From an uncultured Prochlorococcus sp. (GTDB lineage Bacteria > Cyanobacteriota > Cyanobacteriia > PCC-6307 > Cyanobiaceae): a DNA stretch of 39,907 nt. The stretch spans positions 1 to 39,907 of the forward strand of contig CACGHR010000002.1 of the NCBI GenBank assembly GCA_902572915.1. Reading direction: 5' to 3'. This document shows, piece after piece, positions 1-11,723 of the stretch (positions within the stretch are counted from its first letter, which is position 1; the number at the start of each line of letters is the position of its first letter). Under the pieces are notes generated by a model. It was given only the letters and a program-made list of their open reading frames with translations. It was not told where the DNA came from and did not search any database. The position numbers and the translations under genes were made by a program.

Positions 1-61
1 AAAACAACTTTTTCAGGAATTTGAATAAAAAAGTTTTTAAACTGTTGAAAAATTTAAATAG

Positions 62-235
62 TGCTATAGATTACCTAAAGTAAAAAGTCTTGGGATTTCT
101 CAGACAGGCAGATCATTTTTTGAATTTTCAGTCAATGATCAAAGCTTCATGTCTCCCTTAAGAGCAGGATACTTACAATGTGCAAAAAACACTTTGTGGA
201 ATGTTCAACAATCCAATACTAAGAAAAAGTTTTGA
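62..235 (+). other. Short open frame (CYRLPKVKSLGISQTGRSFFEFSVNDQSFMSPLRAGYLQCAKNTLWNVQQSNTKKKF) ending in TTGA overlap with priA start; possible small gene or gene remnant
   Basis: Open from TAG at 59-61 to TGA at 233-235; first ATG only at 149; protein-like composition; overlaps the TTG start of priA. Confidence 0.3.
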
Positions 236-2508
236 AGCCGGCAAGTAATCAGTTATTCAATATCTCCTATAAATTGGAAATTTTGCTCGATATAGGTAGT
301 AGTAATGAAAGCTTTTACTATTTAGATGGAAATAATCTTGGTGCAGAAGTTGGGGATATTGTAAGTGTGAGACTAAGAGGGAGATTATTGAATGGGTTGG
401 TGATCTCCAAAGAAAACTTTTCGACAATTTATAAAGATGAATCAAATAGTACTGGAGGAAAAAGTATAAGATATTTGTTTGTTGAAAGTATTTTGCAGAA
501 AAAAATAATTGATGATTCTTGGAGAGAATGGATTGAGTCCCTAGCCTCTTTTTATATGGTTAGTAATTTAAAAATGTTTAAAACTGCATTTCCTCCTGGC
601 TGGATTGGGAAATATAAAAATATTTCTCAAGGTTTAAAAGATCAAATATGGATTGAAACTAAAAAAGAATTTGATATTAAAAAAAATGGATTAACCAAAA
701 AAGAATTTTTTTTAATGAATTCTTTGCCGGAACAAGGTAATTGGCAGAGTGAATTAATAAAGTCTGGTTTTAATTACACTCTTATTAAATCAATGGTCAG
801 TAAAAATTACCTTGTGAAATCTAAGAGAAAAAAAAATATAAATACTAAATTAAATTCCTTTTTAAATAATCATATTGCGAAGAAAAAACCAAATCCTACA
901 AATGAGCAAAAAATTGTATTTCAAGAATTTCAAACAATGAAACCAGGAGATGCGTTACTTCTATGGGGCGAAACAGGTTCAGGTAAAACAGAAGTTTATA
1001 TGAGAATTACTGAAGATCAACTTCTTAATAAAAAAAGTTGTTTGATACTCGCCCCAGAAATTGGACTAATTCCTCAACTTATTGATAGGTTTAGTCTGCG
1101 ATTTAATAATGTTGTTTACGAATATCATAGTAACTGTTCTTCCATTCATAGAACTTTAGTTTGGAAGAAAATTATTAATGCTAATGAGCCTTTAATAGTA
1201 ATAGGAACAAGGTCCGCAATTTTTCTTCCAATTAAAAATCTTGGATTGATAATAATAGATGAAGAGCATGATGTTTCATATAAACAAGATAGTCCTATGC
1301 CTTGTTATGACGCAAGAGAGATTGCAATTGACATAGTAAAAAGAAATTCTGCAAAGTTAATTTTTGGGAGCGCAACCCCATCAATGAAGACTTGGAAAAA
1401 GTGTATTTTTGAAAAGAATTTTAAATTAGTAAGAATGATTCAAAGGATATCCAGTAATGAGATTCCTGAAATAAGAATTATTGATATGCGGGATGAGTTC
1501 AAGAAAGGAAATACGAAAATTTTTTCCAATGAATTATTACAATTGCTTCCTCAACTACGCTTAAAAAAAGAGCAGGCAATAATTTTGATCCCTAGAAGGG
1601 GGCATAGTGGGTTTTTAAGTTGTAGAAATTGCGGATATTTAATAAATTGCCCTAACTGTGACGTCCCTTTATCAGTGCATCTCGGTTCACAAGGAAAAAA
1701 ATGGTTAAGCTGTCATTGGTGTGATCATAAATCGAGATTGATCAATCGTTGCCCAGATTGTCATTCGACTGCCTTTAAACCTTTTGGAATAGGTACACAA
1801 AGGGTAATAGAGTTTTTAAATGAAGAATTTCCTGAATTAAGAGTACTTCGCTTTGATAGAGATACAACCGCAGGAAGGGATGGTCATAGAGATATTCTTT
1901 CAAAGTTTTCTAAAGGTGATGCTGATATTCTTGTTGGAACTCAAATGTTAGCAAAAGGGATTGACATCCCTAATATTACTCTTTCAGTAGTTATTGCAGC
2001 AGATGGGTTGCTCCATCGCCCAGATATTTCTGCAGAAGAAAAATCATTACAATTATTTTTGCAATTAGCCGGTAGGGCAGGCAGGGCTCAAAAAAAAGGA
2101 AAAGTAATTTTTCAAACATATAAACCTAACCACCCGGTAATTTCGTATCTTCAGAAAAGAGATTATGAAAGATTCTTAATTGAAAACTCGAGATTGAGAA
2201 AAGATGCTAATTTATTTCCATTTTGCACGATTTGCCTTCTTAAATTATCAGGTGAAAATTATGAATTAACTGAATCAATTGCAATAAAATTAGCAAAATA
2301 TCTACTCAATTTTTGTGAGAAAAAGAACTGGAAATTAATTGGTCCTGCTCCAAGTTTAATTGCTAAAATCGGTAAAAAATTTAGATGGCAGATATTAATA
2401 TATGGTCCTGAAGGAACAAAGATACCTTTACCTGATAGATCAATATTATGGAAACTTATTCCAAAAAATGTTTTTTTAACAATTGATGTTAATCCAGCTG
2501 AGTTGTAA
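232..2508 (+). CDS. priA: Primosomal protein N' (PriA helicase)
   Basis: Walker A GETGSGKTEVY, DEEH box, Cys-rich zinc-binding region CRNCGYLINCPNCD...CHWCDHKS..CPDCHS, QLAGRAGRA; TTG start. Confidence 0.95.
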   Translation: MKPASNQLFNISYKLEILLDIGSSNESFYYLDGNNLGAEVGDIVSVRLRGRLLNGLVISKENFSTIYKDESNSTGGKSIRYLFVESILQKKIIDDSWREWIESLASFYMVSNLKMFKTAFPPGWIGKYKNISQGLKDQIWIETKKEFDIKKNGLTKKEFFLMNSLPEQGNWQSELIKSGFNYTLIKSMVSKNYLVKSKRKKNINTKLNSFLNNHIAKKKPNPTNEQKIVFQEFQTMKPGDALLLWGETGSGKTEVYMRITEDQLLNKKSCLILAPEIGLIPQLIDRFSLRFNNVVYEYHSNCSSIHRTLVWKKIINANEPLIVIGTRSAIFLPIKNLGLIIIDEEHDVSYKQDSPMPCYDAREIAIDIVKRNSAKLIFGSATPSMKTWKKCIFEKNFKLVRMIQRISSNEIPEIRIIDMRDEFKKGNTKIFSNELLQLLPQLRLKKEQAIILIPRRGHSGFLSCRNCGYLINCPNCDVPLSVHLGSQGKKWLSCHWCDHKSRLINRCPDCHSTAFKPFGIGTQRVIEFLNEEFPELRVLRFDRDTTAGRDGHRDILSKFSKGDADILVGTQMLAKGIDIPNITLSVVIAADGLLHRPDISAEEKSLQLFLQLAGRAGRAQKKGKVIFQTYKPNHPVISYLQKRDYERFLIENSRLRKDANLFPFCTICLLKLSGENYELTESIAIKLAKYLLNFCEKKNWKLIGPAPSLIAKIGKKFRWQILIYGPEGTKIPLPDRSILWKLIPKNVFLTIDVNPAEL

Positions 2509-3618
2509 TTATTTTGATGGAAGTTGAGGCAAATCTGTACCTAATTTAAATCTATAGAATCTTAATAAATAAGCCAATATTATAATTAATAAAATAGTAG
2601 ATATTCCAATCAAAAGTTTGTTGAGGCTCCAGAAAGAAAATTCAAGACTATTTATCTGCCCTTGATTTAAATTCCAAATTATTAGATTTTTTGTGATTTC
2701 TAAATTTGAATTATTTTTATCAGTAAGGGTAGCTTTATTAGGATGAATAATTTTGAAAATGAGTTCTAAATTATCAATACCTTGAATAGAATTTAGATCC
2801 AAATCTAACCTGTAAAAGTATTTTTTAAAAAAAATGAAGTTTTTTTGAGTAGTATTAATTTTTATATTTGTTGATCCTCCCGCTAAATCTCCAGCTGTAT
2901 TTTGAGTGATTTTAAGAACTTGCTTTGTATCTTCTAGATTGAGATTTTTATGTTTCAAAGAAAAGGTTGATTTCTCTTGTTCAATTTCTGCGTCAGGAAA
3001 AATTTCTTTCATCTTCTCTTCAAATTTTAATTGCCAAGGAAATTTATTTATGTATTTACTTTCTATCACTAAATTATTGGTTATTGAATCAAGTTCACTA
3101 AGATCAAGGGTATCCTCAACTTTAACGCAGCCACTTAAAAGTGGAATTAATAATAATAGTATTAAAAAAATGATCAGTGAAAAGCCTTTCTGAAAGGGTT
3201 TTGTTTCACCAGTTGGAGTCTCAGTTACATTAATAAATTTCTTTTTATCCAATACTTCTCTTTTTTTGCGCAGTGAGTTAATAGATTTTTTATTAAGTGA
3301 TGGGTCGCTTTCAAACTGTACGTTCCAATTTTCTGGCTTTTTAATGTTAGGAGAGTCTATAACTTCCATCAAATATTTTGCATTTTCTCTTGTCTTATTA
3401 TCGTAAGATTTTAGAAGTTCTTTGCAAAACCTTTTAGCCTCCTCCTTTTTATTGATACCACAAAGAGCAGTAATTAAGATTGTTCTTAAATTCACTCCCT
3501 CTTTGCTTGACAAAGGAAATGATTCGATTAAAGGCAAAAGAAATTCAATACAATAATGATACTCACCTCTAGCTAAAGCAAGTTCAACTGTTTCTAAAAC
3601 TTGCTCATAAGTTTTCAT
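2509..3618 (-). CDS. DUF3153-like membrane protein with N-terminal TPR/helical-repeat-like domain
   Basis: 369 aa ORF; N-terminal helical region, TM segment followed by LSGC, then DUF3153-like region and C-terminal TM; conserved cyanobacterial style. Confidence 0.65.
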   Translation of the reverse strand: MKTYEQVLETVELALARGEYHYCIEFLLPLIESFPLSSKEGVNLRTILITALCGINKKEEAKRFCKELLKSYDNKTRENAKYLMEVIDSPNIKKPENWNVQFESDPSLNKKSINSLRKKREVLDKKKFINVTETPTGETKPFQKGFSLIIFLILLLLIPLLSGCVKVEDTLDLSELDSITNNLVIESKYINKFPWQLKFEEKMKEIFPDAEIEQEKSTFSLKHKNLNLEDTKQVLKITQNTAGDLAGGSTNIKINTTQKNFIFFKKYFYRLDLDLNSIQGIDNLELIFKIIHPNKATLTDKNNSNLEITKNLIIWNLNQGQINSLEFSFWSLNKLLIGISTILLIIILAYLLRFYRFKLGTDLPQLPSK

Positions 3619-3621
3619 AGG

Positions 3622-4473
3622 TTAGGCGACTATCATTGTACCTATTCCTGAATTTGTAAAAATCTCAAGAAGTAATGAATGTTCTATTCTTCCATCAATT
3701 ATGTGGGCTGCTTTGACTCCTTGTGCTAAAGCTCTTATACAGCATTCTGTCTTTGGAATCATACCTTCAGTTACAATTTTTTTATCAATAAAATCTCTTG
3801 CCTCTTTGAGATTCGTTTTTTCAACAAGACTATTTTTGTTATCTTTTTCTTTTAAAATCCCTTGAGTATCAGTAAGAAGAATAAGTTTTTCTGCATTTAT
3901 TGCAGCAGCAATTTCTCCAGCAACAAAATCTGCATTAATGTTATGGGAAATACCCTCCAAAGTTGATCCAATACTAGAAATAATAGGGATATATCCTTTA
4001 GAAATAAGAGGATCTAATATTTCAGGATTGATTTTTGTAACCTCTCCCACTAGCCCATGGCTCCCATCTCCTAGTTCTCTAGATTGAATTAAGTTGCCAT
4101 CAAGACCTGATAGTCCCACAGCTAAGGATCCAGTTTTATTAATGCCTTTTACAATTTGTTTGTTAACTCTACCCATTAGAACCATCTCGACAATTTCCAT
4201 TGTTTTTTGATCAGTAATTCTTAATCCATTTTCGAATTTAGGAGATATTTCTAATTTCTTTAACCAATTATTAATCTCGGGTCCACCTCCATGAATTACT
4301 ATCGGACAAACCCCAACTGTTGATAAAAGTGCTATGTCTCTAAAAAAAGCATTTTTTAAATCATCCTCCTCCATAACAGAACCACCATATTTGATGACAA
4401 TTTTTCTACCTGAGAAACTTTGTATATATGGAAGTGCTTCGCTTAATATTGATACTCTTTGAGAATCATTCAT
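3622..4473 (-). CDS. argB: Acetylglutamate kinase
   Basis: [53 protein letters not shown] motifs. Confidence 0.95.
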   Translation of the reverse strand: MNDSQRVSILSEALPYIQSFSGRKIVIKYGGSVMEEDDLKNAFFRDIALLSTVGVCPIVIHGGGPEINNWLKKLEISPKFENGLRITDQKTMEIVEMVLMGRVNKQIVKGINKTGSLAVGLSGLDGNLIQSRELGDGSHGLVGEVTKINPEILDPLISKGYIPIISSIGSTLEGISHNINADFVAGEIAAAINAEKLILLTDTQGILKEKDNKNSLVEKTNLKEARDFIDKKIVTEGMIPKTECCIRALAQGVKAAHIIDGRIEHSLLLEIFTNSGIGTMIVA

Positions 4474-4537
4474 TATTAAAATTTATTAAAACTTGATTGA
4501 ATTGAGAAATTAGTTTTTTACAAATATATCCCTATAT

Positions 4538-5068
4538 TCAATAAAAGAGAATAAAATCAAATTCTTTTTTATTATCGTCGATAATAAATTCTGATTCAAG
4601 ACCTTTGACGAAAAACCTGTTTAATCTTTCTTGTTTTTCAATCCATTTTTCTAGAGGGACAGCGTTTAATTCGAAACGCATTCTGAGACCATTTTTTTCT
4701 TCCTTTGTGATTTCTTCTATTTCTTTTAGTTGAGGGGGATTATCCTCGTCCCACAAATTTAAAGATTCTAATGACGATTCAAGATGAGCTTTTATCCCAT
4801 ACCTCCATCTTGTAACATCCTTAACTAATGCTGTTAATTCTTTTGGTCTATTAAAGTTATTTGTTGCAAAATTTGACTTGTCAAGTAACTCTACAGGGGG
4901 TATTTCGGAAGTCTTTAAACCTAATCCAATAAGAAAAATAGGTACTCCATAAAAAAAAGTAGGTACACTTAAATTTACTGAGTCTGTAAAATAAGCAGTC
5001 ATTCCAACAAAAGCTAATACACCTCCAGCGGTTACGATTAGGTTTCCAGGAGATAAGTATTTCTTCAT
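4538..5068 (-). CDS. DUF2854-type cyanobacterial/plastid membrane protein
   Basis: 176 aa; two TM segments near the N-terminus, GGVLAFVGMTAYFTDSVNLSVPTFFYGVPIFLIGLGLKTSEIPPV. Confidence 0.7.
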   Translation of the reverse strand: MKKYLSPGNLIVTAGGVLAFVGMTAYFTDSVNLSVPTFFYGVPIFLIGLGLKTSEIPPVELLDKSNFATNNFNRPKELTALVKDVTRWRYGIKAHLESSLESLNLWDEDNPPQLKEIEEITKEEKNGLRMRFELNAVPLEKWIEKQERLNRFFVKGLESEFIIDDNKKEFDFILFY

Positions 5069-5110
5069 TTTGATTTAGTAGAATGAATTTAAAATGGGCT
5101 AACAAGTATT

Positions 5111-5293
5111 ATGCAAGATTCTAATACTGCAAATCAAGGAGATTTACTTTTGAAACTTGATCAAGATAGAGCATGGCTACTAGAAAATCTTGATAAGGGT
5201 AAATGGCCAGAAATCAGAAGCGAACTTGCCGCGCTTGAAAGAAAAATAAGCAAATTAATTATAAGTGTTCAAGAAAATAATGTTGATATTTGA
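5111..5293 (+). CDS. Small conserved-type hypothetical protein (60 aa)
   Basis: ATG-started ORF in the intergenic slot between divergent and convergent neighbours; amphipathic, soluble. Confidence 0.6.
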   Translation: MQDSNTANQGDLLLKLDQDRAWLLENLDKGKWPEIRSELAALERKISKLIISVQENNVDI

Positions 5294-5294
5294 T

Positions 5295-5720
5295 TTAAAA
5301 AGGTATTTCGTCAACTTCGGGTACTAAAGGTGAACTATCCCAACTAGATTTTTTGGGGCTTTCTTTATTTTCAAATGACGCATTATTTTCTTTTTGATCA
5401 GACTTAATAACGTCAACTTTCGATATTTGATGAATCTTTGAAGCTGTTAGTTCTGGTTGCTTTTCTTTTGTTCCGTCTTTTCTAGTGACAGAATTCATCT
5501 TTAGACGTCCCTCAATAATAATATTTTGCCCTTCCTTTAGTTCATCTACCATTTCTTGGGCAATATTTCCCCATCCTATGATCTTGAGATCTCTGGTTGG
5601 ATCTTCACTACGTAATCCTTTAAAATTAACAATCATTTCTGCAATTGGAGTTTGGTTTTCTTTGGTATACCTCATTTGGGGAGCGCTATTAATTACCGCC
5701 TGAATTAAACAATGATTCAT
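5295..5720 (-). CDS. ssb: Single-stranded DNA-binding protein
   Basis: OB-fold N-terminus (MNHCLIQAVINSAPQMRYT...IIIEGRL) and acidic C-terminal tip VDEIPF typical of SSB. Confidence 0.85.
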   Translation of the reverse strand: MNHCLIQAVINSAPQMRYTKENQTPIAEMIVNFKGLRSEDPTRDLKIIGWGNIAQEMVDELKEGQNIIIEGRLKMNSVTRKDGTKEKQPELTASKIHQISKVDVIKSDQKENNASFENKESPKKSSWDSSPLVPEVDEIPF

Positions 5721-5748
5721 TACTTACTATTTAATTAAAGACATACTG

Positions 5749-6546
5749 ATGCAGAATCAAGAAAATTGCTATAAAAATGTTTGGATCCTATCAGGAACTT
5801 CGGATGGACCTGTAATAGCTAATAGGCTTCTTGAACTTAATTATTCAGTTTTTGCAAGTGTTTTAACTTATAAAGCAGGGCAATCTTACATTGAAAATTC
5901 AAAGTTACATATCATTACGGGTAAATTAAATAATAAAGATCAAATTATTAATTTCATAAAAAAAAATAAAATCAAATGCGTTGTCGATGCTACTCATCCT
6001 TTTGCCGTTATAATTTCTAAAAATCTTAATATTGCATGTAAAGAGATTAATGTACCTCTTTTACTATTTGAGAGAAAATCTCAAATAAATAAAACTAATA
6101 ATTTTTCTTATATTGATGATTTAAAGGAAATAAATAACGTTGATCTAGAAAATAAGAATATTCTTCTGGCAATAGGATCAAGATTACTTAACGATACAGC
6201 TAATTATTATATGAATCGTAAAGCAAATGTATTTGCAAGGATACTTCCAACCTATGAGAGTATAACAAAAGCTTTTGGATCATGTATTAAAAATTCAAAT
6301 ATAGCGATACTTGAACCGAGTAAAAATAATGAAAGCATTTTAGAAAAAAAACTTTGTGATTTTTGGGAGATAGATTATGTTCTATGCAGAGAATCTGGAA
6401 GTTATTCTCAGAAAAACTGGGAGAGTATAGTTTCTCGAAGTAAAATGAAATTATTTTTGGTTAAAAGGCCGAAAGTTAAAAATGATTATTCTTACTCTTT
6501 TAATCAATACCACAATTTGATAAATCACATAATTAAAAAATATTGA
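5749..6546 (+). CDS. cobK: Precorrin-6x (6A) reductase
   Basis: VWILSGTSDGPVIANRLLE, VVDATHPFAVIISKN; CobK/CbiJ family motifs. Confidence 0.88.
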   Translation: MQNQENCYKNVWILSGTSDGPVIANRLLELNYSVFASVLTYKAGQSYIENSKLHIITGKLNNKDQIINFIKKNKIKCVVDATHPFAVIISKNLNIACKEINVPLLLFERKSQINKTNNFSYIDDLKEINNVDLENKNILLAIGSRLLNDTANYYMNRKANVFARILPTYESITKAFGSCIKNSNIAILEPSKNNESILEKKLCDFWEIDYVLCRESGSYSQKNWESIVSRSKMKLFLVKRPKVKNDYSYSFNQYHNLINHIIKKY

Positions 6547-6559
6547 TTTTTAGTTCATT

Positions 6560-6865
6560 ATGGAAGTATTAGTTATGATCACAACCGAATCAAGTAGAGC
6601 AAATGCTTTGCGAATGGCTAAATTACTAATACAAAATAAACTTGCAGCTTGTGTTTCCATAAAGCAAATTTTTTCAATTTATAAGTGGGATGATGATATT
6701 GAAGAAACTAAAGAGTTTGAAATTAGAATAAAAAGTAAACCAGAATTTAAAGATGACTTAATTGAGTTCTTAAATGAAATTTCTACATATGATGTCCCAC
6801 AAATTATTTACAAGAAATACTATTCTGAGATGAAATATTATGATTGGATCAATAAGACTATTTGA
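6560..6865 (+). CDS. cutA: CutA divalent cation tolerance protein
   Basis: ITTESSRANALRMAKLLIQNKLAACVSI...YKWDDDIEETKEFEIRIKSK; YDVPQII. Confidence 0.92.
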   Translation: MEVLVMITTESSRANALRMAKLLIQNKLAACVSIKQIFSIYKWDDDIEETKEFEIRIKSKPEFKDDLIEFLNEISTYDVPQIIYKKYYSEMKYYDWINKTI

Positions 6866-7873
6866 TTATATTTTTATTAACTCTCTAAAATCGATATTTG
6901 ATCTAGATCCTAATTGTGTAATTATTTGCCCAGAACAAATTGAACCTATCTCTCCGCATTTCTTTAGGGAATAATTATTTATTAATCCATGAATAAATCC
7001 TCCTGCATAAATATCTCCCGCTCCTGTTGTATCAATTATCTTTCCTTTAGTAATTGAGTTAATTTCTTCGATAATATTTTTGTTAATTATGATAGAACCA
7101 TTGCTACCTAAAGTTACTATGACTAATTCACATAAGGAAGAAAGGTCTCCTTTGCAATTTGCTAATTTATCCTTTTTAAATAGACTCAACACCTCGGATT
7201 CATTACAAAAAACTATATCTACATAATTATCAATTAATTCCAAGAAACTTTCTCGATGTCTATCTACACAAAATGAATCAGATAATGAAAGAATTATTTT
7301 TGTATTAGATTTTTTTGCAATTTGAGCAGCTTTAAGAAAAGCATTTTTAGCTAATTCGCTGTCCCATAAATAGCCTTCTAAATACAAGTATTTACTTTCT
7401 TTGAGTGCACTAAAATCTATGTCTTTTGGTTCAAACTCTATAGATGCTCCTAGGTAAGTGCACATAGTTCTTTGTGCATCAGGTGTAATCAAAATGATTG
7501 AATGAGCGGTTGAAGCACCTTCAATAGTTGGTGGAGTATTGAATATTGTTTTACTTTTTTTAATATCGTCAGAAAAGAAATTACCAAATTGATCATTTTT
7601 CACCCTTCCAATAAACTGCACATGATTACCTAATTCTGCTAAGCAAACAACGGTATTTGCTGAGGACCCCCCTGATATTTGTTTAATGACTTTGCAATTT
7701 TCTAACAATCTCTGAGATTCATCAGAATTAATGAGATTCATTGATCCTTTATTCAGATTATTGATCTCAAGAAACTCATCTTCAATATTTACAATAATAT
7801 CTACTATTGCGTTGCCCAGACCAATGAGATCAATCTTTTTATTATGTTCAGAATGTCTAAAGGATCCCTTCAT
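6866..7873 (-). CDS. PfkB-family carbohydrate kinase (adenosine/ribokinase-like)
   Basis: GLGNAIVDIIV, GGSSANTV, VTLGSNGSI, DTTGAGDIYAGGFIHGL. Confidence 0.92.
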   Translation of the reverse strand: MKGSFRHSEHNKKIDLIGLGNAIVDIIVNIEDEFLEINNLNKGSMNLINSDESQRLLENCKVIKQISGGSSANTVVCLAELGNHVQFIGRVKNDQFGNFFSDDIKKSKTIFNTPPTIEGASTAHSIILITPDAQRTMCTYLGASIEFEPKDIDFSALKESKYLYLEGYLWDSELAKNAFLKAAQIAKKSNTKIILSLSDSFCVDRHRESFLELIDNYVDIVFCNESEVLSLFKKDKLANCKGDLSSLCELVIVTLGSNGSIIINKNIIEEINSITKGKIIDTTGAGDIYAGGFIHGLINNYSLKKCGEIGSICSGQIITQLGSRSNIDFRELIKI

Positions 7874-7888
7874 TAATTTGAAACTAAA

Positions 7889-9253
<1,365 letters not shown>

Positions 9254-9280
9254 TTACTTTTAAAAAGTAAATGAATTGTA

Positions 9281-9718
9281 TCAACTTTCTCTTAGAACCA
9301 TTTTTTCAGCAAGAGAAAATTCTTTGGTTAAACGCTCCTTAAGTTTATCTGGTAAAGGCCTACTTGCAAAGTTTTTGTAATGACCTGCCATAGCATTTAA
9401 TGCTGTTTGCATGGTAGTAAATGATTGAGTTTTATTCACCATCCCTCTATTTCTGTATCTGGAAATATAGTCAGTTATAAGGGTAAGAGCCTCACTTCTT
9501 ACTTCATCTTTATTTGGAGAATCTTTTGGAGTATCAACAGCTGTTTGTAATGTTTTAACAACTGAAATTGTATCTTTTGTATAGTCACCTGTCATAGAGG
9601 TTTTTGCAGCTATAGAAGGGGAACTAAATATTGTAAAAACAACAATTAAAGATATTGAAAAAGATATAGCTTTGGTAAGATTTTTTAAAAATAATTTTGA
9701 TGTCCATTTCAGTAACAT
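9281..9718 (-). CDS. psb27: Photosystem II assembly factor Psb27
   Basis: Signal-peptide-like N-terminus, TGDYTKDTISVVKTLQTAVD, ITDYISRYRNRG, helical bundle pattern. Confidence 0.88.
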   Translation of the reverse strand: MLLKWTSKLFLKNLTKAISFSISLIVVFTIFSSPSIAAKTSMTGDYTKDTISVVKTLQTAVDTPKDSPNKDEVRSEALTLITDYISRYRNRGMVNKTQSFTTMQTALNAMAGHYKNFASRPLPDKLKERLTKEFSLAEKMVLRES

Positions 9719-9745
9719 AACTTAGCTCCCAAAAAAAAATAAGCC

Positions 9746-11548
9746 TTAAGACTTTTTATTGTACATTATTTCTGATTCGGAAATAAATGTTTCCAACAAT
9801 TTATCAGAACTAATTTTAAAATTAGCATTATTTGTTCTGCATAAAAGTTCTACTTCTTTATTAATAGAATCTCTGCCAATAATTATCTGAAAAGGAATAC
9901 CAATTAATTCTGCATCCTTAAATTTCACTCCAGCTCTATCGTTTCTATCATCAAGAAGGACATCAATTTTATTAATTAAAAAGTTGTTATAGATTTGCTC
10001 GGTAAGGTCTCTTTGAATAGGATCTTTTAGGTTCGTTGGAATAATAATAACTTCAAAAGGAGAAATCTGGATAGGCCAACAAATTCCCTTTTGATCATGA
10101 TTCTGTTCGATAGCAGCTTGAGCTATTCTTGTCACTCCAATTCCATAACAACCCATCCATAAATTTTTTAACTGACCATCTTTATCAGAGAACTTTGCAT
10201 TTAATTTTTCGCTATATTTTTGACCCAGTTGGAAAATATGTCCTATCTCGATACCTTTTTTTTCTTTAAGTTCCTCATCATCAGCAATACTTATTTTATC
10301 TCCTTTTTTTGCATTCCTGATATCCCCAATTAGATAGTCTTTCGAAGCAAAAGAAAATTCTTGAAAAACTTTATGGAAATCAACTTTATTCCCACCGCTT
10401 ATAAACTTTGAAAGGCCACTTGCAGAATAGTCAATTATTCTTGTCCATTTTTTATCCCAATTAGAACTAGCTTTAATAGTTTTATTATCTAAATCTGGCC
10501 CGATAAAACCTAAGGGAAAATCAACTAGATTTTTTTCGATAGTATTTTTGTCTTCAATCTTTTTAAGATTAAGGAGATTGAAATTATGAAGTTTATTGAT
10601 TAGGTTAAAAAGCTTTACTTCATTAATGTTTTGATCGCCTCTTATGCATGCAAGAATTGGAATTTCAAATTCACCTTCGAACTGTGCAAGGAATATTACA
10701 ACTTTAATAATTTGACTAGGGTCTAAATTATTATTATCGCAAACTTCTAGGATTGTTTTTTGTTTAGGTGTTTCCAGCCACTCTGCAATATTATCTTTTA
10801 GTGGAATAGGTTGAGAAGGAAGAGAAACAGCTTTTTCAATATTTGCAGCATAAGAACCACTTTGAGTAAACAAAATTGAATCTTCCCCCGCATCAGCAGT
10901 GACCATAAATTCTTTAGAGGAGGCACCTCCAATCGCTCCACTATCAGCTTCGACCCCTACAGTCTGCAGTCCACAAGATTTAAAAATATTTTCATAAGCG
11001 TTGCCCACCTTTTCATAAAAAGAAACCAGATCGTTTTCTGAAGAATGAAAAGAATAACCATCTTTCATTATAAATTCTCTACTTCTCATCAATCCAAACC
11101 TTGGCCTTATTTCATCTCTAAATTTTGTCTGAATTTGATAAAAACATTGAGGTAATTGCTTATAGGAGTTGATGGTCTCTGATGCAATACTAGTGATAAC
11201 CTCTTCGTGAGTTGGAGCTAAACCAAATTCTTTACCTTGTCTATCTTTGAGATTAAACATTATCCCTTCCCCTGCAGTATATCCTTGCCACCTTTCACTT
11301 TTTTTCCATAAATCTGCCGGATGAAGTTGTGGTAAGAGTAATTTTGTGCAACCAATACTATTAAGTTCAGTCTCTATTATTGCGGATATTTTTTCAATAA
11401 CTCTAAGCATTATTGGCATGTATGCATAAATACCACTGTTAACTCTGCGAATGTATCCAGCTTTTAAAAGTAATTGATGTGAAATAATCTCAGCTTCAGA
11501 AGGTGTGTCACGAAGTGTCCCCAGAGGAAATGAGGTGGTTACGCGCAT
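9746..11548 (-). CDS. proS: Prolyl-tRNA synthetase (bacterial type, with editing-like insertion)
   Basis: MRVTTSFPLGTLRDTPSEAEIISHQLLLKAGYIRRVNSGIYAYMP; FGLAPTHEEVIT; RPRFGLMRSREFIMKD; GCYGIGVTRIAQAA. Confidence 0.97.
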   Translation of the reverse strand: MRVTTSFPLGTLRDTPSEAEIISHQLLLKAGYIRRVNSGIYAYMPIMLRVIEKISAIIETELNSIGCTKLLLPQLHPADLWKKSERWQGYTAGEGIMFNLKDRQGKEFGLAPTHEEVITSIASETINSYKQLPQCFYQIQTKFRDEIRPRFGLMRSREFIMKDGYSFHSSENDLVSFYEKVGNAYENIFKSCGLQTVGVEADSGAIGGASSKEFMVTADAGEDSILFTQSGSYAANIEKAVSLPSQPIPLKDNIAEWLETPKQKTILEVCDNNNLDPSQIIKVVIFLAQFEGEFEIPILACIRGDQNINEVKLFNLINKLHNFNLLNLKKIEDKNTIEKNLVDFPLGFIGPDLDNKTIKASSNWDKKWTRIIDYSASGLSKFISGGNKVDFHKVFQEFSFASKDYLIGDIRNAKKGDKISIADDEELKEKKGIEIGHIFQLGQKYSEKLNAKFSDKDGQLKNLWMGCYGIGVTRIAQAAIEQNHDQKGICWPIQISPFEVIIIPTNLKDPIQRDLTEQIYNNFLINKIDVLLDDRNDRAGVKFKDAELIGIPFQIIIGRDSINKEVELLCRTNNANFKISSDKLLETFISESEIMYNKKS

Positions 11549-11723
11549 ACAAAAAATTCATTAATAATATTTAATTTTATCAATTAAGATGAAAAAAAAA
11601 TGTAAAGTGTCTTGAGTCCCTCAACGCGGCTAGTCTAGAAATATTCTTTCTGCTAACTTCTTCAGTAATGAAGTGCAAACTCTCTAAAAAATTTATTAAT
11701 TTCTAAAACATTTTCTTAAGGTT

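Noticed and set aside
4881-5105. Same-strand ORF 4881-5105 overlapping the DUF2854 gene
   Set aside because: Alternative frame over the recognisable DUF2854 N-terminus; aromatic- and Cys-rich out-of-frame composition.
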